This document shows positions 43,528-52,508 of a stretch of 64,000 nucleotides of DNA, piece after piece (positions within the stretch are counted from its first letter, which is position 1; the number at the start of each line of letters is the position of its first letter). The notes beneath the pieces were generated by a model. That model was not told the origin of the DNA and searched no databases. It saw only the letters and a list, made by a program, of their open reading frames with translations. A program made the translations under genes and the position numbers. Source of the DNA: Virgisporangium ochraceum (GTDB taxonomy: Bacteria; Actinomycetota; Actinomycetes; Mycobacteriales; Micromonosporaceae). The stretch is taken from contig NZ_BOPH01000062.1 in assembly GCF_016863655.1 (NCBI RefSeq), positions 62,001 through 126,000 on the forward strand. The letters run 5' to 3'.

Positions 43528-44442
43528 ATGGGGGCGGTCGTGATGGTCGTCGCGGTCGTCGGACCGACCGCTGCCGGAAAAACGGCACTTTCGCTTGCCC
43601 TCGCCGACGCCCTGGACGGCGAGGTGATCAATGCCGACTCGATGCAGCTGTACCGGGGAATGGACATCGGCACCGCAAAGCTGGCCGTATCAGAACGTGA
43701 AGGCATCAAGCATCACGTACTAGATATCTGGGACGTTACGGAACCCGCCAGTGTGGCCGGGTACCAGACGTTGGCCCGCGAAGCTGTCCGTGACTGTTCC
43801 GCCCGCACGCGCGTCCCCTTGCTTGTGGGTGGTTCGGGCCTGTACGTGCGCGCGGTCCTGGAGGACTTCGACTTTCCGGGTACGGACCCCGACCTGCGCG
43901 CGGACCTGGAGGCGGAACTGGCCGCCGACGGCCCGGCGGCGCTGCACGAACGCCTGCGTGAACGCGACCCCGCGGCCGCCGCGCGGATCCTGCCGACCAA
44001 CGGTCGGCGGATCGTGCGCGCGCTCGAGGTGATCGCGATCACCGGGCGGCCGTTCGTGGCGGAACTGCCCCCACCCGCGCCGATGTACAAGTCGGTGCAG
44101 CTCGGCGTCGACCGCGACACCGCCGACCTCGACGACCGCATCGCCCGCCGGGTCGACGCCATGTGGGAGGCCGGGCTGGTCGCGGAGGTCGCGGCGCTCG
44201 CCGGGGTCGGGCTCCGCGACGGGCGGACCGCGAGCAGGGCGCTCGGCTACCAGCAGGTGCTCCGGTTCCTCGACGGCGAGCTCACCGAGGAGGAGGCGCG
44301 CCAGGAGACCGTACGGGCGACGCGGCGGTTCGTGCGGCGGCAGCGGTCCTGGTTCCGTCGTGACCCCTCGGTAGTCTGGCTGGACGCGGCCCGCCCCGAC
44401 CTGGTGGAGGCCGCACTCGCCCTGGTAGCGGAGGCTCGATGA
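43528..44442 (+). CDS. miaA: tRNA dimethylallyltransferase MiaA
   Basis: 304 residues. It transfers the isoprenyl group to A37 of tRNAs reading UNN codons. P-loop GPTAAGKTALSLALA near 11, INADSMQLYRGMDIGTAK, VGGSGLYVRAVLEDFDFPGT and RRFVRRQRSWFRRD are all family blocks. An ATG codon at 43543 (MVVAVV) is an alternative start. The stop overlaps dapF by 4 bp. The 204 bp upstream to the DUF349 start hold the divergent promoters; I saw no repeat there. Confidence 0.94.
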   Translation: MGAVVMVVAVVGPTAAGKTALSLALADALDGEVINADSMQLYRGMDIGTAKLAVSEREGIKHHVLDIWDVTEPASVAGYQTLAREAVRDCSARTRVPLLVGGSGLYVRAVLEDFDFPGTDPDLRADLEAELAADGPAALHERLRERDPAAAARILPTNGRRIVRALEVIAITGRPFVAELPPPAPMYKSVQLGVDRDTADLDDRIARRVDAMWEAGLVAEVAALAGVGLRDGRTASRALGYQQVLRFLDGELTEEEARQETVRATRRFVRRQRSWFRRDPSVVWLDAARPDLVEAALALVAEAR

Positions 44443-45209
44443 GGTTCTTGAAGGGCCATGGGACCGGCAACGACTTCGTCGTGCTGCCCGACCCCGACGG
44501 CGCGCTCGACCTCACGCCCGACCTGGTGCGCGCACTGTGCGACCGGCGGTTCGGCATCGGCGGCGACGGGGTGCTCCGGGCGGTCCGCCGCGACGACCGC
44601 TGGTTCATGGACTACCGCAACTCCGACGGCAGCATCGCCGAGATGTGCGGCAACGGCGCGCGGGTGTTCGCCCGGTACCTGGCCGCCGCCGAGGGGCTGG
44701 GGCCGAAGCTGTCCTTCGACACCCGGGCCGGGGTGTCGGAGGCCGTGGTCGAGGGCGAGACGATCGCCGTGACGATGCGCCGGCCGGTCCTGCGCGGGCG
44801 CGGGTCGGCGCGGCTCGGTCACCTGACGCTCACCGGCGAGGCCGTCGACGTGGGCAACCCGCACCTCGTGTGCCGGGTGCCGGACGTGTCGCTGGTCGAC
44901 CTGTCGGTCGCCCCGGTGTTCGATCCCGAGCTGTTCCCCCACGGGGTCAACGTCGAGGTCGTCTCCGACGACGGGCGGATGCGCGTCTACGAGCGGGGCT
45001 CGGGGGAGACGCTGTCGTGCGGCACCGGGGCGTGCGCGGTCGCCGCGGTGCTGCTGGAGGGCGGCCTCGGCACTCAGGCGATCGATGTGCCGGGCGGGCG
45101 CGTGACGGTGACCGTCGAGAGCGAGCGGTGCTGGCTCGCCGGCCCGGCCGTGCTGGTGGCGTCGGGAGATGTGTCAATCGACGAGATGCTTGCGGCGCGC
45201 CCGCTGTAG
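44439..45209 (+). CDS. dapF: Diaminopimelate epimerase DapF
   Basis: 256 residues, converting LL- to meso-diaminopimelate for lysine and peptidoglycan. Both catalytic cysteines are present: MCGNGARVFARY near 70 and LSCGTGACAVAAV near 195. FLKGHGTGNDFVVLPD is the usual start. It overlaps miaA by 4 bp at the 5' end and the convergent adenylate kinase gene by 36 bp at the 3' end. Confidence 0.95.
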   Translation: MRFLKGHGTGNDFVVLPDPDGALDLTPDLVRALCDRRFGIGGDGVLRAVRRDDRWFMDYRNSDGSIAEMCGNGARVFARYLAAAEGLGPKLSFDTRAGVSEAVVEGETIAVTMRRPVLRGRGSARLGHLTLTGEAVDVGNPHLVCRVPDVSLVDLSVAPVFDPELFPHGVNVEVVSDDGRMRVYERGSGETLSCGTGACAVAAVLLEGGLGTQAIDVPGGRVTVTVESERCWLAGPAVLVASGDVSIDEMLAARPL

Positions 45210-45752
45210 CTGCACCACGATCGACCAGGTGACCTCGTCGACCGGCCGGCCGCCGTTGACCGTGACGAGCTTCTCCCGCTCGGCGTAGTACGCCAGCAGC
45301 GGCATCGTCTTGTCCTCGTACACCTTCAGCCGGTGCGTGATCACCGACTCGCTGTCGTCTTCGCCGCGGCCGCGGGCCTTCAGCCGGCGCGTCAGCTCGT
45401 CGGCGGGCACCTCGATGTGCACGGCCAACTGCACCTGGACCCCCAGCTCGCCGGCCACCGCGTAGGCCGCCTCGGCCTGCTCGACCGTGCGGGGGAAGCC
45501 GTCGAGGATGTAGCCGCCGGACGCGCTGGCCGCCATGACCGGCTTGTACAGCATGTCCATGATGATCGCGTCGGGGACGAGGTCGCCCCGGTCGATGTAC
45601 TCGGCGACCTGCCGGCCGATCGTCGTGCCCTCGTCGACGTGCCGCCGCAGGAGGTCACCGCTCGAGATGTGGGTCAGCCCGAAGTGACGGGCGATGCGGG
45701 CGGCCTGCGTGCCCTTGCCCGCGCCCGGCGCACCGATCAGCAGCACCCGCAC
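45174..45752 (-). CDS. Adenylate kinase (short form, probably second copy)
   Basis: 192 residues. P-loop GAPGAGKGTQAARIA near 8, ISSGDLLRRHV, GYILDGFPRT and RLKVYED are adenylate kinase blocks. It is the short form with no long LID or zinc cysteines. The housekeeping adk of actinomycetes is normally in the secY region, so this is likely an additional copy (inference). Convergent overlap with dapF is 36 bp. Confidence 0.88.
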   Translation of the reverse strand: MRVLLIGAPGAGKGTQAARIARHFGLTHISSGDLLRRHVDEGTTIGRQVAEYIDRGDLVPDAIIMDMLYKPVMAASASGGYILDGFPRTVEQAEAAYAVAGELGVQVQLAVHIEVPADELTRRLKARGRGEDDSESVITHRLKVYEDKTMPLLAYYAEREKLVTVNGGRPVDEVTWSIVVQLQRARRKHLVD

Positions 45753-45786
45753 GCGCTAGATGCTACTCACGCCCGCGCACACGCCT

Positions 45787-45810
45787 CCACTCACGCCGCG
45801 GCGTGAGTGG
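45787..45810 (-). terminator. Hairpin terminator overlapping the end of the PAS-GGDEF gene
   Basis: CCACTCACGCC-GC-GGCGTGAGTGG is a perfect 11-bp stem with a minimal loop. It includes the last six codons and stop of the GGDEF gene, read on the minus strand, and separates it from the adenylate kinase gene. Confidence 0.6.
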
Positions 45811-47398
45811 TGCTCACCACCAGTCCCAAACGCCCCGTACGTTGGCGTTTAGCCTGGTACATCGCCGCGTCGGCGTGCGCGACGAGCGCGTCGGCGTCCG
45901 TCTCGCCCGCGTCGGCCCAGGCGATGCCGATGCTCGCGCGGACCGGCACCCGCCGGCCGCCCAGGTCGAGCCAGCAGCCGGCCAGGTGGTCGGCGATCTG
46001 CTCGCCGATCCGGCGGGCCTCGGCCAGACCGGCGACGTCGTGGGCGACCACCAGGAACTCGTCGCCGCCGAGCCGGCCGATCAGGTCGGTGTCGCGGACC
46101 GCCTTCGGCAGCTCGCCGGCCACGTACCGCAGCAGCGCATCGCCGGCGGCGTGGCCGAGGCTGTCGTTGATCTCCTTGAACCCGTCGAGGTCGAGGAAGA
46201 CCACGGCGGAGCCGGCGCCGACTGCCGCGCCGTCCCCGAGCGCAGCCAGGATCGACGCCCGGTTGAGGCAACCGGTGAGCGCGTCGAACGTGGCGAGCTG
46301 CCGCAGCTCCTCGCGCAGGCGGGCGGACTCGGTGATGTCGGTGGCGCAGACGACCACGCCGGTCTGCGCGGCCAGCGGCCGGATGTTCAGCGCGCACCGC
46401 CGCGACTCGCCGTCGCGGGCCAGGTAGGAGACCTCGAGGTCGGAGTCGACGTTGTCGCGCAGGGCGGCGAGCAGCGCCGGCACGACCGTCGGACCGTCGT
46501 TGCCCACGTGCTCCGGGTCGATGACGGTGCCGACCCGGGGGCCGAACATCTCCGTGGACCGCTCGTTCTGGTAGGTGACCGTCAGCTCGGGGTCGATCTG
46601 CGTGACGCCGACCGGCAGCGCCTCGGTCAACCGGCGCAGCAGCAGCTCGCTCGCGGCCAGCGCCTCCTGCGCCGCCATCTCGTCGGAGATGTCCAGCATC
46701 TCCGCGATCACGCAGTTGTGCTCGGGATCGTTGAGGTGGTTGTGGTTGGTGATCTCCAGCCACACGTAACGGCCGTCGCGGTGCCGGTGCCGCAGGCGCA
46801 CCCGCCGGCTCGCGCCGGGGTTGGCGAGCATGTCGATCCAGATGTCGATCGCGCGCTGGTGGTCGTCGGGGTGGAGCAGGTCGAGCGTGCGCCGGCCGAC
46901 CAGCTCCTCCTCCGACCAGCCGAGCATCCGCGGGGTCGCGCTGTCGGTCGCGATGATCACCGCGAGCGGGTCCTTGCGCACGACGCCGAGCCGCGGAACC
47001 ATCTCGACCTCGGTGATCCCGGTCGCGCCGCCGAAGCTGCCGGAGAAGTCGGTGACGAACCCGAGCACCACGCCGTACCGGTGCCGGGCGTCGATGAAAT
47101 GCAGCCGCACGGTCTCGGTCGGCACCGTGAGCGGGTGCACCAGGGCGTTCGCGACCCCGTCGCGCTTGAGCAGCTCCCAGGCCTCGATGACCGTGACCCG
47201 GTCCTCGGGCGTCACGAGCTCCAGCGCCGTCGGCGCGCCGGTGATCACGTGCTGGCCGCTCAGCGGGACCGCGGTGGGCATCGGGGTGAACAGGCCGTTG
47301 TCGTTGATCGCGACGATCATGGCACCGGGGTGCTGCGCGAGCATCGTGTCGAGGACCAGGTCCCGGTCCGCCACGTCGAGCGTCGCCTCATGTGCCAT
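45791..47398 (-). CDS. PAS-PAS-GGDEF diguanylate cyclase
   Basis: 535 residues, no membrane helix. A first N-terminal sensor-like region and two PAS domains (PRMLGWSEEELVGRRTLDLLH near 175; VTYQNERSTEMFGPRVG near 310) precede the GGDEF domain (370-530). The active site RLGGDEFLV near 440 is intact, so c-di-GMP synthesis is expected. An inhibitory I-site RDTD lies five residues before GGDEF. No EAL domain is present. ATG 47398 (MAHEATL). It makes a soluble, signal-gated cyclase; the ligand is unknown. Confidence 0.9.
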   Translation of the reverse strand: MAHEATLDVADRDLVLDTMLAQHPGAMIVAINDNGLFTPMPTAVPLSGQHVITGAPTALELVTPEDRVTVIEAWELLKRDGVANALVHPLTVPTETVRLHFIDARHRYGVVLGFVTDFSGSFGGATGITEVEMVPRLGVVRKDPLAVIIATDSATPRMLGWSEEELVGRRTLDLLHPDDHQRAIDIWIDMLANPGASRRVRLRHRHRDGRYVWLEITNHNHLNDPEHNCVIAEMLDISDEMAAQEALAASELLLRRLTEALPVGVTQIDPELTVTYQNERSTEMFGPRVGTVIDPEHVGNDGPTVVPALLAALRDNVDSDLEVSYLARDGESRRCALNIRPLAAQTGVVVCATDITESARLREELRQLATFDALTGCLNRASILAALGDGAAVGAGSAVVFLDLDGFKEINDSLGHAAGDALLRYVAGELPKAVRDTDLIGRLGGDEFLVVAHDVAGLAEARRIGEQIADHLAGCWLDLGGRRVPVRASIGIAWADAGETDADALVAHADAAMYQAKRQRTGRLGLVVSTTHAAA

Positions 47399-47453
47399 GC
47401 CCGACCATCGGCGCGTACCGGGTCCTCCCGAGGGCGAACCCGGTGTCGTCGGG

Positions 47454-48914
47454 TTAGAAACCGGGTACCGCGGTGCGCCCGACCTCGGCGTCGACCTCGC
47501 TGTCCACCGGGATGGTCCCGCCCACGCTCTTGGCCGCCGCCCGGACCGCCGCCGCCACGGCGGGCGCGACGCGCGCGTCGAACACGCTCGGCACGATGAC
47601 CGTCGGGTTGACCTTCTCCTCGCCGACGGTGTCGGCGATCGCGCGGGCCGCGGCAACGCCCATGTCGTCGGTGTACTCGGTGGCGTGCGCGTCGAGCATG
47701 CCGCGGAAGACGCCGGGGAAGGCGAGCACGTTGTTGATCTGGTTCGGCTGGTCGGAGCGTCCGGTCGCGACCACCGCCGCGTGCTGGCGGGCCTCCCGCG
47801 GGTCGACCTCCGGGTCGGGGTTGGCCAGCGCGAAGACGATCGAGTTCGGCGCCATCGTGGCGATGTCGTCGCCGCTGAGCAGGTTCGGGGCGCTGACCCC
47901 GATGAACACGTCGGCGCCCCGCAGGACCTCTTTCAGGCTGCCCTTCCGGTTCTCCCGGTTGGTGTTCTGGGCCAGCCACTCCCAGTTCGGGTTCACCGCC
48001 GGCGAGTCGCGGTGCAGCGCGCCGTCGCGGTCGACCGCCACGACGTCCCCCACGCCCTCGCGCAGCAGCAACTTGACGATCGCGGTGCCGGCCGCTCCGG
48101 CGCCGCACACGACGACGCGGACGTCGGCGATCGCCTTCTCGACGCAGCGCAGCGCGTTGGTGAGCGCCGCGAGCACGACGATCGCGGTGCCGTGCTGGTC
48201 GTCGTGGAAGACCGGGATGTCGAGCATCTCGCGCAGGCGGGCCTCGATCTCGAAGCAGCGCGGCGCGGCGATGTCCTCCAGGTTGATGCCGCCGTAGCCG
48301 GGCGCGATGCACCGGACCACGTTGATGATCTCCTCGGTGTCCTGCGTGTCGAGGACCACCGGCCAGGCGTCGACGCCGGCGAACCGCTTGAACAGGGCCG
48401 CCTTGCCCTCCATGACCGGCATCGCGGCCATGGGGCCGAGGTTCCCGAGCCCCAGGACCGCGGACCCGTCGGTGACCACCGCGACCGTGTTCCGCTTGAT
48501 CGTCAGGCGGCGGGCGTCCTCCGGGTTGGCGGCGATCGCCAGGCAGACCCGGGCGACGCCGGGGGTGTAGGCGCGGGACAGCTCGTCCCGCGTGCGGAGG
48601 CTGACCTTCGACGTCACCTCGATCTTGCCGCCGAGGTGGAGCAGGAACGTGCGGTCGGAGACCTTGCGGACCTCGACGCCGGGCAGCTGCTCGAGGATGT
48701 CGACGACCTGCTCGGCGTGGCCCGAGTCGGCGGTGTCGCAGGTGAGGTCGACGACGACGCTCGTCGGGTCGGAGTCGACCACGTCGACGGCGGTGACGAC
48801 ACCACCGGCGTCGCCGACGGCGGTCGTCAGGCGTCCGATGGCCGACGCTTCCGCCGGAACCTGGATCCGGATCGTGATCGAGAACCCGGCGCTGGGAAGC
48901 CGACCCCTGCTCAT
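47454..48914 (-). CDS. NAD(P)-dependent malic enzyme with N-terminal ACT domain
   Basis: 486 residues. It oxidatively decarboxylates malate to pyruvate. Residues 1-85 form an ACT-like regulatory domain (FSITIRIQVPAEASAIGRL). The malic enzyme core has SRAYTPGVARVC, TDGSAVLGLGNLGP, PVFHDDQHGTAIVVLAALTNA and VVVCGAGAAGTAIVKLL (NAD site). ACT-malic enzymes are common in actinomycetes. I chose ATG 48914 with AAGGAA upstream; the frame stays open for 77 more codons of Arg/Gly-rich shadow sequence. Confidence 0.92.
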   Translation of the reverse strand: MSRGRLPSAGFSITIRIQVPAEASAIGRLTTAVGDAGGVVTAVDVVDSDPTSVVVDLTCDTADSGHAEQVVDILEQLPGVEVRKVSDRTFLLHLGGKIEVTSKVSLRTRDELSRAYTPGVARVCLAIAANPEDARRLTIKRNTVAVVTDGSAVLGLGNLGPMAAMPVMEGKAALFKRFAGVDAWPVVLDTQDTEEIINVVRCIAPGYGGINLEDIAAPRCFEIEARLREMLDIPVFHDDQHGTAIVVLAALTNALRCVEKAIADVRVVVCGAGAAGTAIVKLLLREGVGDVVAVDRDGALHRDSPAVNPNWEWLAQNTNRENRKGSLKEVLRGADVFIGVSAPNLLSGDDIATMAPNSIVFALANPDPEVDPREARQHAAVVATGRSDQPNQINNVLAFPGVFRGMLDAHATEYTDDMGVAAARAIADTVGEEKVNPTVIVPSVFDARVAPAVAAAVRAAAKSVGGTIPVDSEVDAEVGRTAVPGF

Positions 48915-49145
48915 GGTGTTGTTCCTTCCGGCCACGTCTTTGTGTCCTTCTCGGCGTCTTCGTGTCCGTCTCGGCCCTTCGGGCCTTCTGGCGGCGTCCC
49001 ACTTTAGACCTCGGAGGGCTCCCGGAGCGGGTGCACCGGGGTGGGCCGCCCCCGATGCGGGGTGACCCGGGGTCGCGCCCGGGACGGAATGCACGTGCGC
49101 CACACGGCCGGGCGTGCCACGATCGAAGTTCTGGAGGGGTGTCAC

Positions 49146-50558
49146 TTGCGACTTACCGACGATTTTCTCGAGCTCGACACCGATGGTGCTCTCGATCTCG
49201 AAGACCGCAACGCGCTACGGCGCGTCGCCGGCCTGTCCACCGAGCTCGCCGACGTCACCGAGGTCGAGTACCGGCAGCTCCGCCTCGAACGGGTGGTACT
49301 GGTCGGCGTGTGGACCGAGGGCACGGTGTCCGACGCGGAGAACTCGCTCTCCGAGCTCGCGGCGCTGGCCGACACGGCCGGCGCGGCGGTACTCGACGGG
49401 CTGATCCAGCGGCGCCAGCGGCCCGACCCGTCCACCTACATCGGCCGCGGCAAGGTCACCGACCTGCGCGCCGTCGTGGTCGACACCGGCGCCGACACCG
49501 TCATCTGCGACGGCGAGCTGTCGCCCAGCCAGCTCCGCAACCTGGAAGAGCAGGTCAAGGTCAAGGTCATCGACCGCACCGCGCTGATCCTCGACATCTT
49601 CGCCCAGCACGCGAAGAGCAAGGAGGGCAAGGCGCAGGTCGAGCTGGCCCAGCTGCAGTACCTGCTGCCCCGGCTGCGCGGTTGGGGTGCGGCGATGAGC
49701 CGGCAGGCCGGTGGTTCGGCCGGCGGCAACGGCGGCGTGGGCCTGCGCGGTCCCGGTGAGACCAAGCTCGAGACCGACCGGCGCCGCATCAACTCGCGGA
49801 TCGCGCGGTTGCGCCGGCAGATCGCCGGCATGGCCTCGATGCGTGAGACGAAGCGGAGCAACCGCCGCCGCAACCACGTGCCCAGCGTGGCGATAGCCGG
49901 CTACACCAACGCCGGCAAGTCCAGCCTGCTCAACCGGCTGACCGGCGCCGGCGTGCTGGTCGAGAACGCGCTGTTCGCGACGCTCGACACCACCACCCGG
50001 CAGGCCCGCACAGCGGAGGGGCGCGGCTACACGCTGTCCGACACGGTCGGCTTCGTGCGGCACCTGCCGCACCAGCTCGTCGAGGCGTTCCGGTCGACGC
50101 TGGAGGAGGTCGGCCAGGCCGATCTCGTGGTCCACGTCGTCGACGGCACGCATCCCGACCCGGAGGAGCAGGTCCGCGCGGTCCGCGAGGTCCTCGCCGA
50201 CGTCGAGGCCGACAAGGTCAGCGAGCTGCTCGTGGTGAACAAGGCCGACGCCGCCGACGAGGAGACGCTGCTGCGCCTGAAGCGGCTGTGGCCGGAGGCG
50301 GTGTTCGTCTCGGCCCGTACGGGTCTCGGCGTCGACGTGCTCCGCGCCGCGGTCGAGCAGCGGCTGCCGTGGTCGGCCATCGAGGTGCGGGCATGTGTCC
50401 CGTATTCGCGGGGTGAGGTGCTGGCGCGGGTCCACAGCCGGGGCGAGGTGCTGTCGACCGCGCACCGTGGCGAAGGGACGTTTGTCCATGCCCGGGTCGA
50501 TGAAGCCCTGGCAGCCGAGTTGGCACCATATGTTGTCGATGGTGACCACATAGAGTGA
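49146..50558 (+). CDS. hflX: GTPase HflX
   Basis: 470 residues, a ribosome-associated GTPase that splits stalled or heat-damaged ribosomes. N-terminal HflX domain: LEDRNALRRVAGLSTELADV, PSTYIGRGKV, GPGETKLETDRRRI. G domain: G1 GYTNAGKSSLLNRL near 251, G2/G3 TVGFVRHLP, G4 NKADA. I chose TTG 49146 because GGAGGGG lies 7 nt before it and family similarity begins just after; GTG/ATG codons further upstream (for example ATG 49089) are possible but lack a ribosome site. Confidence 0.92.
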   Translation: MRLTDDFLELDTDGALDLEDRNALRRVAGLSTELADVTEVEYRQLRLERVVLVGVWTEGTVSDAENSLSELAALADTAGAAVLDGLIQRRQRPDPSTYIGRGKVTDLRAVVVDTGADTVICDGELSPSQLRNLEEQVKVKVIDRTALILDIFAQHAKSKEGKAQVELAQLQYLLPRLRGWGAAMSRQAGGSAGGNGGVGLRGPGETKLETDRRRINSRIARLRRQIAGMASMRETKRSNRRRNHVPSVAIAGYTNAGKSSLLNRLTGAGVLVENALFATLDTTTRQARTAEGRGYTLSDTVGFVRHLPHQLVEAFRSTLEEVGQADLVVHVVDGTHPDPEEQVRAVREVLADVEADKVSELLVVNKADAADEETLLRLKRLWPEAVFVSARTGLGVDVLRAAVEQRLPWSAIEVRACVPYSRGEVLARVHSRGEVLSTAHRGEGTFVHARVDEALAAELAPYVVDGDHIE

Positions 50559-50610
50559 TGTGCCCATAGGGCCAACACCGGTACTGGGACGGCTCTGTCA
50601 TTCTGGACGG

Positions 50611-52275
50611 ATGCGGCGTCTCGGATCGGTGTTGGCGGCGTTTGGCGGCGTCGCTCTGATGGTGGTGACCGGTCCTGCCGGTGTGGGGTTGGCGGCCCCG
50701 TCACCGTCCGGTTCCGCGGCGGCGGCGGGCGGCGGGCAGACGGTCTGCAACATCACCGACCGGAACCTGATGGAGATCTCGGGGCTGGCCGCGATCGACA
50801 ACGGGTTCCTGGCGATCAACGACAGTGCCAACGACACGTCGACCATGAAGATCTACCGGCTCGACAACCAGTGCAAGGTGATCACCTCGACGGCGTACCC
50901 GTCGACGGCGCTCGATCCGGAGGACCTCGCGGTCGCGCCCGACGGCACGATCTGGTCGGCCGACATCGGCGACAACGACGCCAAGCGGCAGACCGTGGCG
51001 CTGTGGCGGCAGGGCAAGGGCGAGCGCGCGCCGGTGATCAACCGGGTCACGTACCCCGACGGTGCCCGCGACGCCGAAGCCCTGCTGATCAACGGCGACG
51101 GCACGCCGATCATCGTGACGAAGGAGGCCGGCAAGCCCGGCATCTACGTGCCGTCGGCGGCCCTGCAGCCGCGGAGCAACGCCGGTGTCCAGTTGAAGAA
51201 GGTCGGCGACTTCTCGATCCCGGCGAGCACCACCCCGAACGGCATCGGTCCACCCGGCCGCGTCGTGATCACCGGCGGCTCCACCTCGCCCGACGGCAAG
51301 AAGGTCGTGCTGCGTACCTACAGCGACGCCCTCGAGTGGGACGTCGCCGGCGGCGACGTGGTCAAGGCGCTGACGACCGGCAAGCCGCGGGTCACCCCGC
51401 TGCCGAACGAGCCGCAGGGCGAGGCGATCACGTACTCCCGCGACGGCGCCTCGTTCGTCACCGCGTCGGAGGTGCCCGCGGGCAGCCAGCGGACCCCGCT
51501 CCTGCGCTACACGCCGGCGGCTGCCGCCCCGGCCGCCGCGGACACCAGGGCCGCCGGCGGCGACGCCGAGGACGAGGGTGGCGGCCTGCTCTCGATCGAC
51601 TCGATCGACGACATCATGTACCTGGTCGGCGCCGTCGGGGTGCTGGGCCTGATCCTGGTGGTGGTCGGGGTGTTCGCGATCCGCCGGTCCCGCTCGAAGC
51701 GGAGGGCCGCCGCGGCCGCCGCCCGCACGGGACGCGGGCCGGGAGGCCCGGGCGGTCCCGGCTCCGGCGGACCTGGGGGCCCTGGCGGCCCCGGCGGGCC
51801 TGGCGGACGCGGCGGGCCGGGTGGTCCTGGTGGGCCGGGCGGTCCTGGCGCGGGCCGGGGTGGGCCCGGTGGCTCCGCGCGGGTGGCGGCGCGGTCGGCG
51901 CCGTTCGACGACTTCGCGGACTTCGACGAGCCCCGGACGCAGGGCGGCAGAGGCGCCCCCGTCGGCGGCGGCCGCGCCGGAATGGGCGGCGGCCGGGGTG
52001 CCTCCGAGCGCACGGGTGCGGTCTACCGCACGGGCGACATTCACGGCGGCGACGGCGGACCCGGACGCGGCGTCCCCTCCACCGGCGACGGCCGGGGCGG
52101 CGCCGGTCCCGGCGGCGGCCCGGGAGGTGGCGGTCCTGGCGGCGGCCCGGGTGGCGGTGGTCCCGGCGGCGGCGTGTACGGCGGGCGTCGGGCGCCTGCT
52201 CCGCCAGAGGTCGACTGGGACGCGGTGGACCCGCGCCACGACCCCGGATACGACCAGGGCTACGGCCGCCGCTGA
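50611..52275 (+). CDS. Secreted, membrane-anchored beta-propeller-like protein with Gly/Pro-rich tail
   Basis: 554 residues. A signal peptide (about 1-29) is followed by an extracellular domain (about 45-310) with repeated D-x-D/A-P-D-G-T-I-W-S-A-D-I-G-D-N and TSPDGKKVVLRTYSDALEWD blocks, suggesting a propeller. A single helix lies near 340-362, followed by basic RRSRSKRR and a ~180-residue cytoplasmic tail of GGPGGPGG collagen-like repeats ending in acidic/Tyr-rich residues. I do not recognise a named family. ATG 50611; the longer frame from 50560 lacks a signal peptide. Confidence 0.78.
   Translation: MRRLGSVLAAFGGVALMVVTGPAGVGLAAPSPSGSAAAAGGGQTVCNITDRNLMEISGLAAIDNGFLAINDSANDTSTMKIYRLDNQCKVITSTAYPSTALDPEDLAVAPDGTIWSADIGDNDAKRQTVALWRQGKGERAPVINRVTYPDGARDAEALLINGDGTPIIVTKEAGKPGIYVPSAALQPRSNAGVQLKKVGDFSIPASTTPNGIGPPGRVVITGGSTSPDGKKVVLRTYSDALEWDVAGGDVVKALTTGKPRVTPLPNEPQGEAITYSRDGASFVTASEVPAGSQRTPLLRYTPAAAAPAAADTRAAGGDAEDEGGGLLSIDSIDDIMYLVGAVGVLGLILVVVGVFAIRRSRSKRRAAAAAARTGRGPGGPGGPGSGGPGGPGGPGGPGGRGGPGGPGGPGGPGAGRGGPGGSARVAARSAPFDDFADFDEPRTQGGRGAPVGGGRAGMGGGRGASERTGAVYRTGDIHGGDGGPGRGVPSTGDGRGGAGPGGGPGGGGPGGGPGGGGPGGGVYGGRRAPAPPEVDWDAVDPRHDPGYDQGYGRR
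51738..51878 (+). repeat. Gly/Pro-codon repeats of the protein tail
   Basis: Imperfect 9-bp units of the form GGCGGTCCT/GGCGGGCCT encode GGP over about 45 codons. A second GGP/GGG cluster occurs at 52090-52190. Phase is kept with the reading frame. Confidence 0.7.
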
Positions 52276-52368
52276 GGCTCTCGCGCGGAACCCCTTGCGC
52301 GCCTGGCCGGCGCGGCCTGCTCATCATCTGACCGGTGCGTGGGATCGGCGGCCTCAAGGCATGCCGCG

Positions 52369-52440
52369 GGTCCTGCAGCTGTGCGCCCGCCCATCGGGGC
52401 GTCCGGCTCCTTCATCCCGGCTGGGCACAACTGCAAGACC
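52369..52440. repeat. Inverted repeat element, diverged copy 4 (convergent junction)
   Basis: Arms GGTCCTGCAGCTGTGC (52369-52384) and GCACAACTGCAAGACC (52425-52440) pair with two mismatches around a 40-nt spacer. The cores TGCAG and ACTGCAAGA match the other copies; outer bases differ. It lies between the Gly-rich protein gene and convergent lexA. Confidence 0.65.
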
Positions 52441-52478
52441 GGTGTGCGGTCGTGCGGCTGGGGCGTGGCCGCACGTGG

Positions 52479-52508
52479 CCGCACCTCGCCGCACGTGGCG
52501 AGGTGCGG
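52479..52508 (-). terminator. lexA terminator hairpin
   Basis: CCGCACCTCGCC-GCACGT-GGCGAGGTGCGG is a perfect 12-bp stem with a 6-nt loop. It abuts the lexA stop codon (52509-52511) on the minus strand. No U-tract. Confidence 0.75.
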
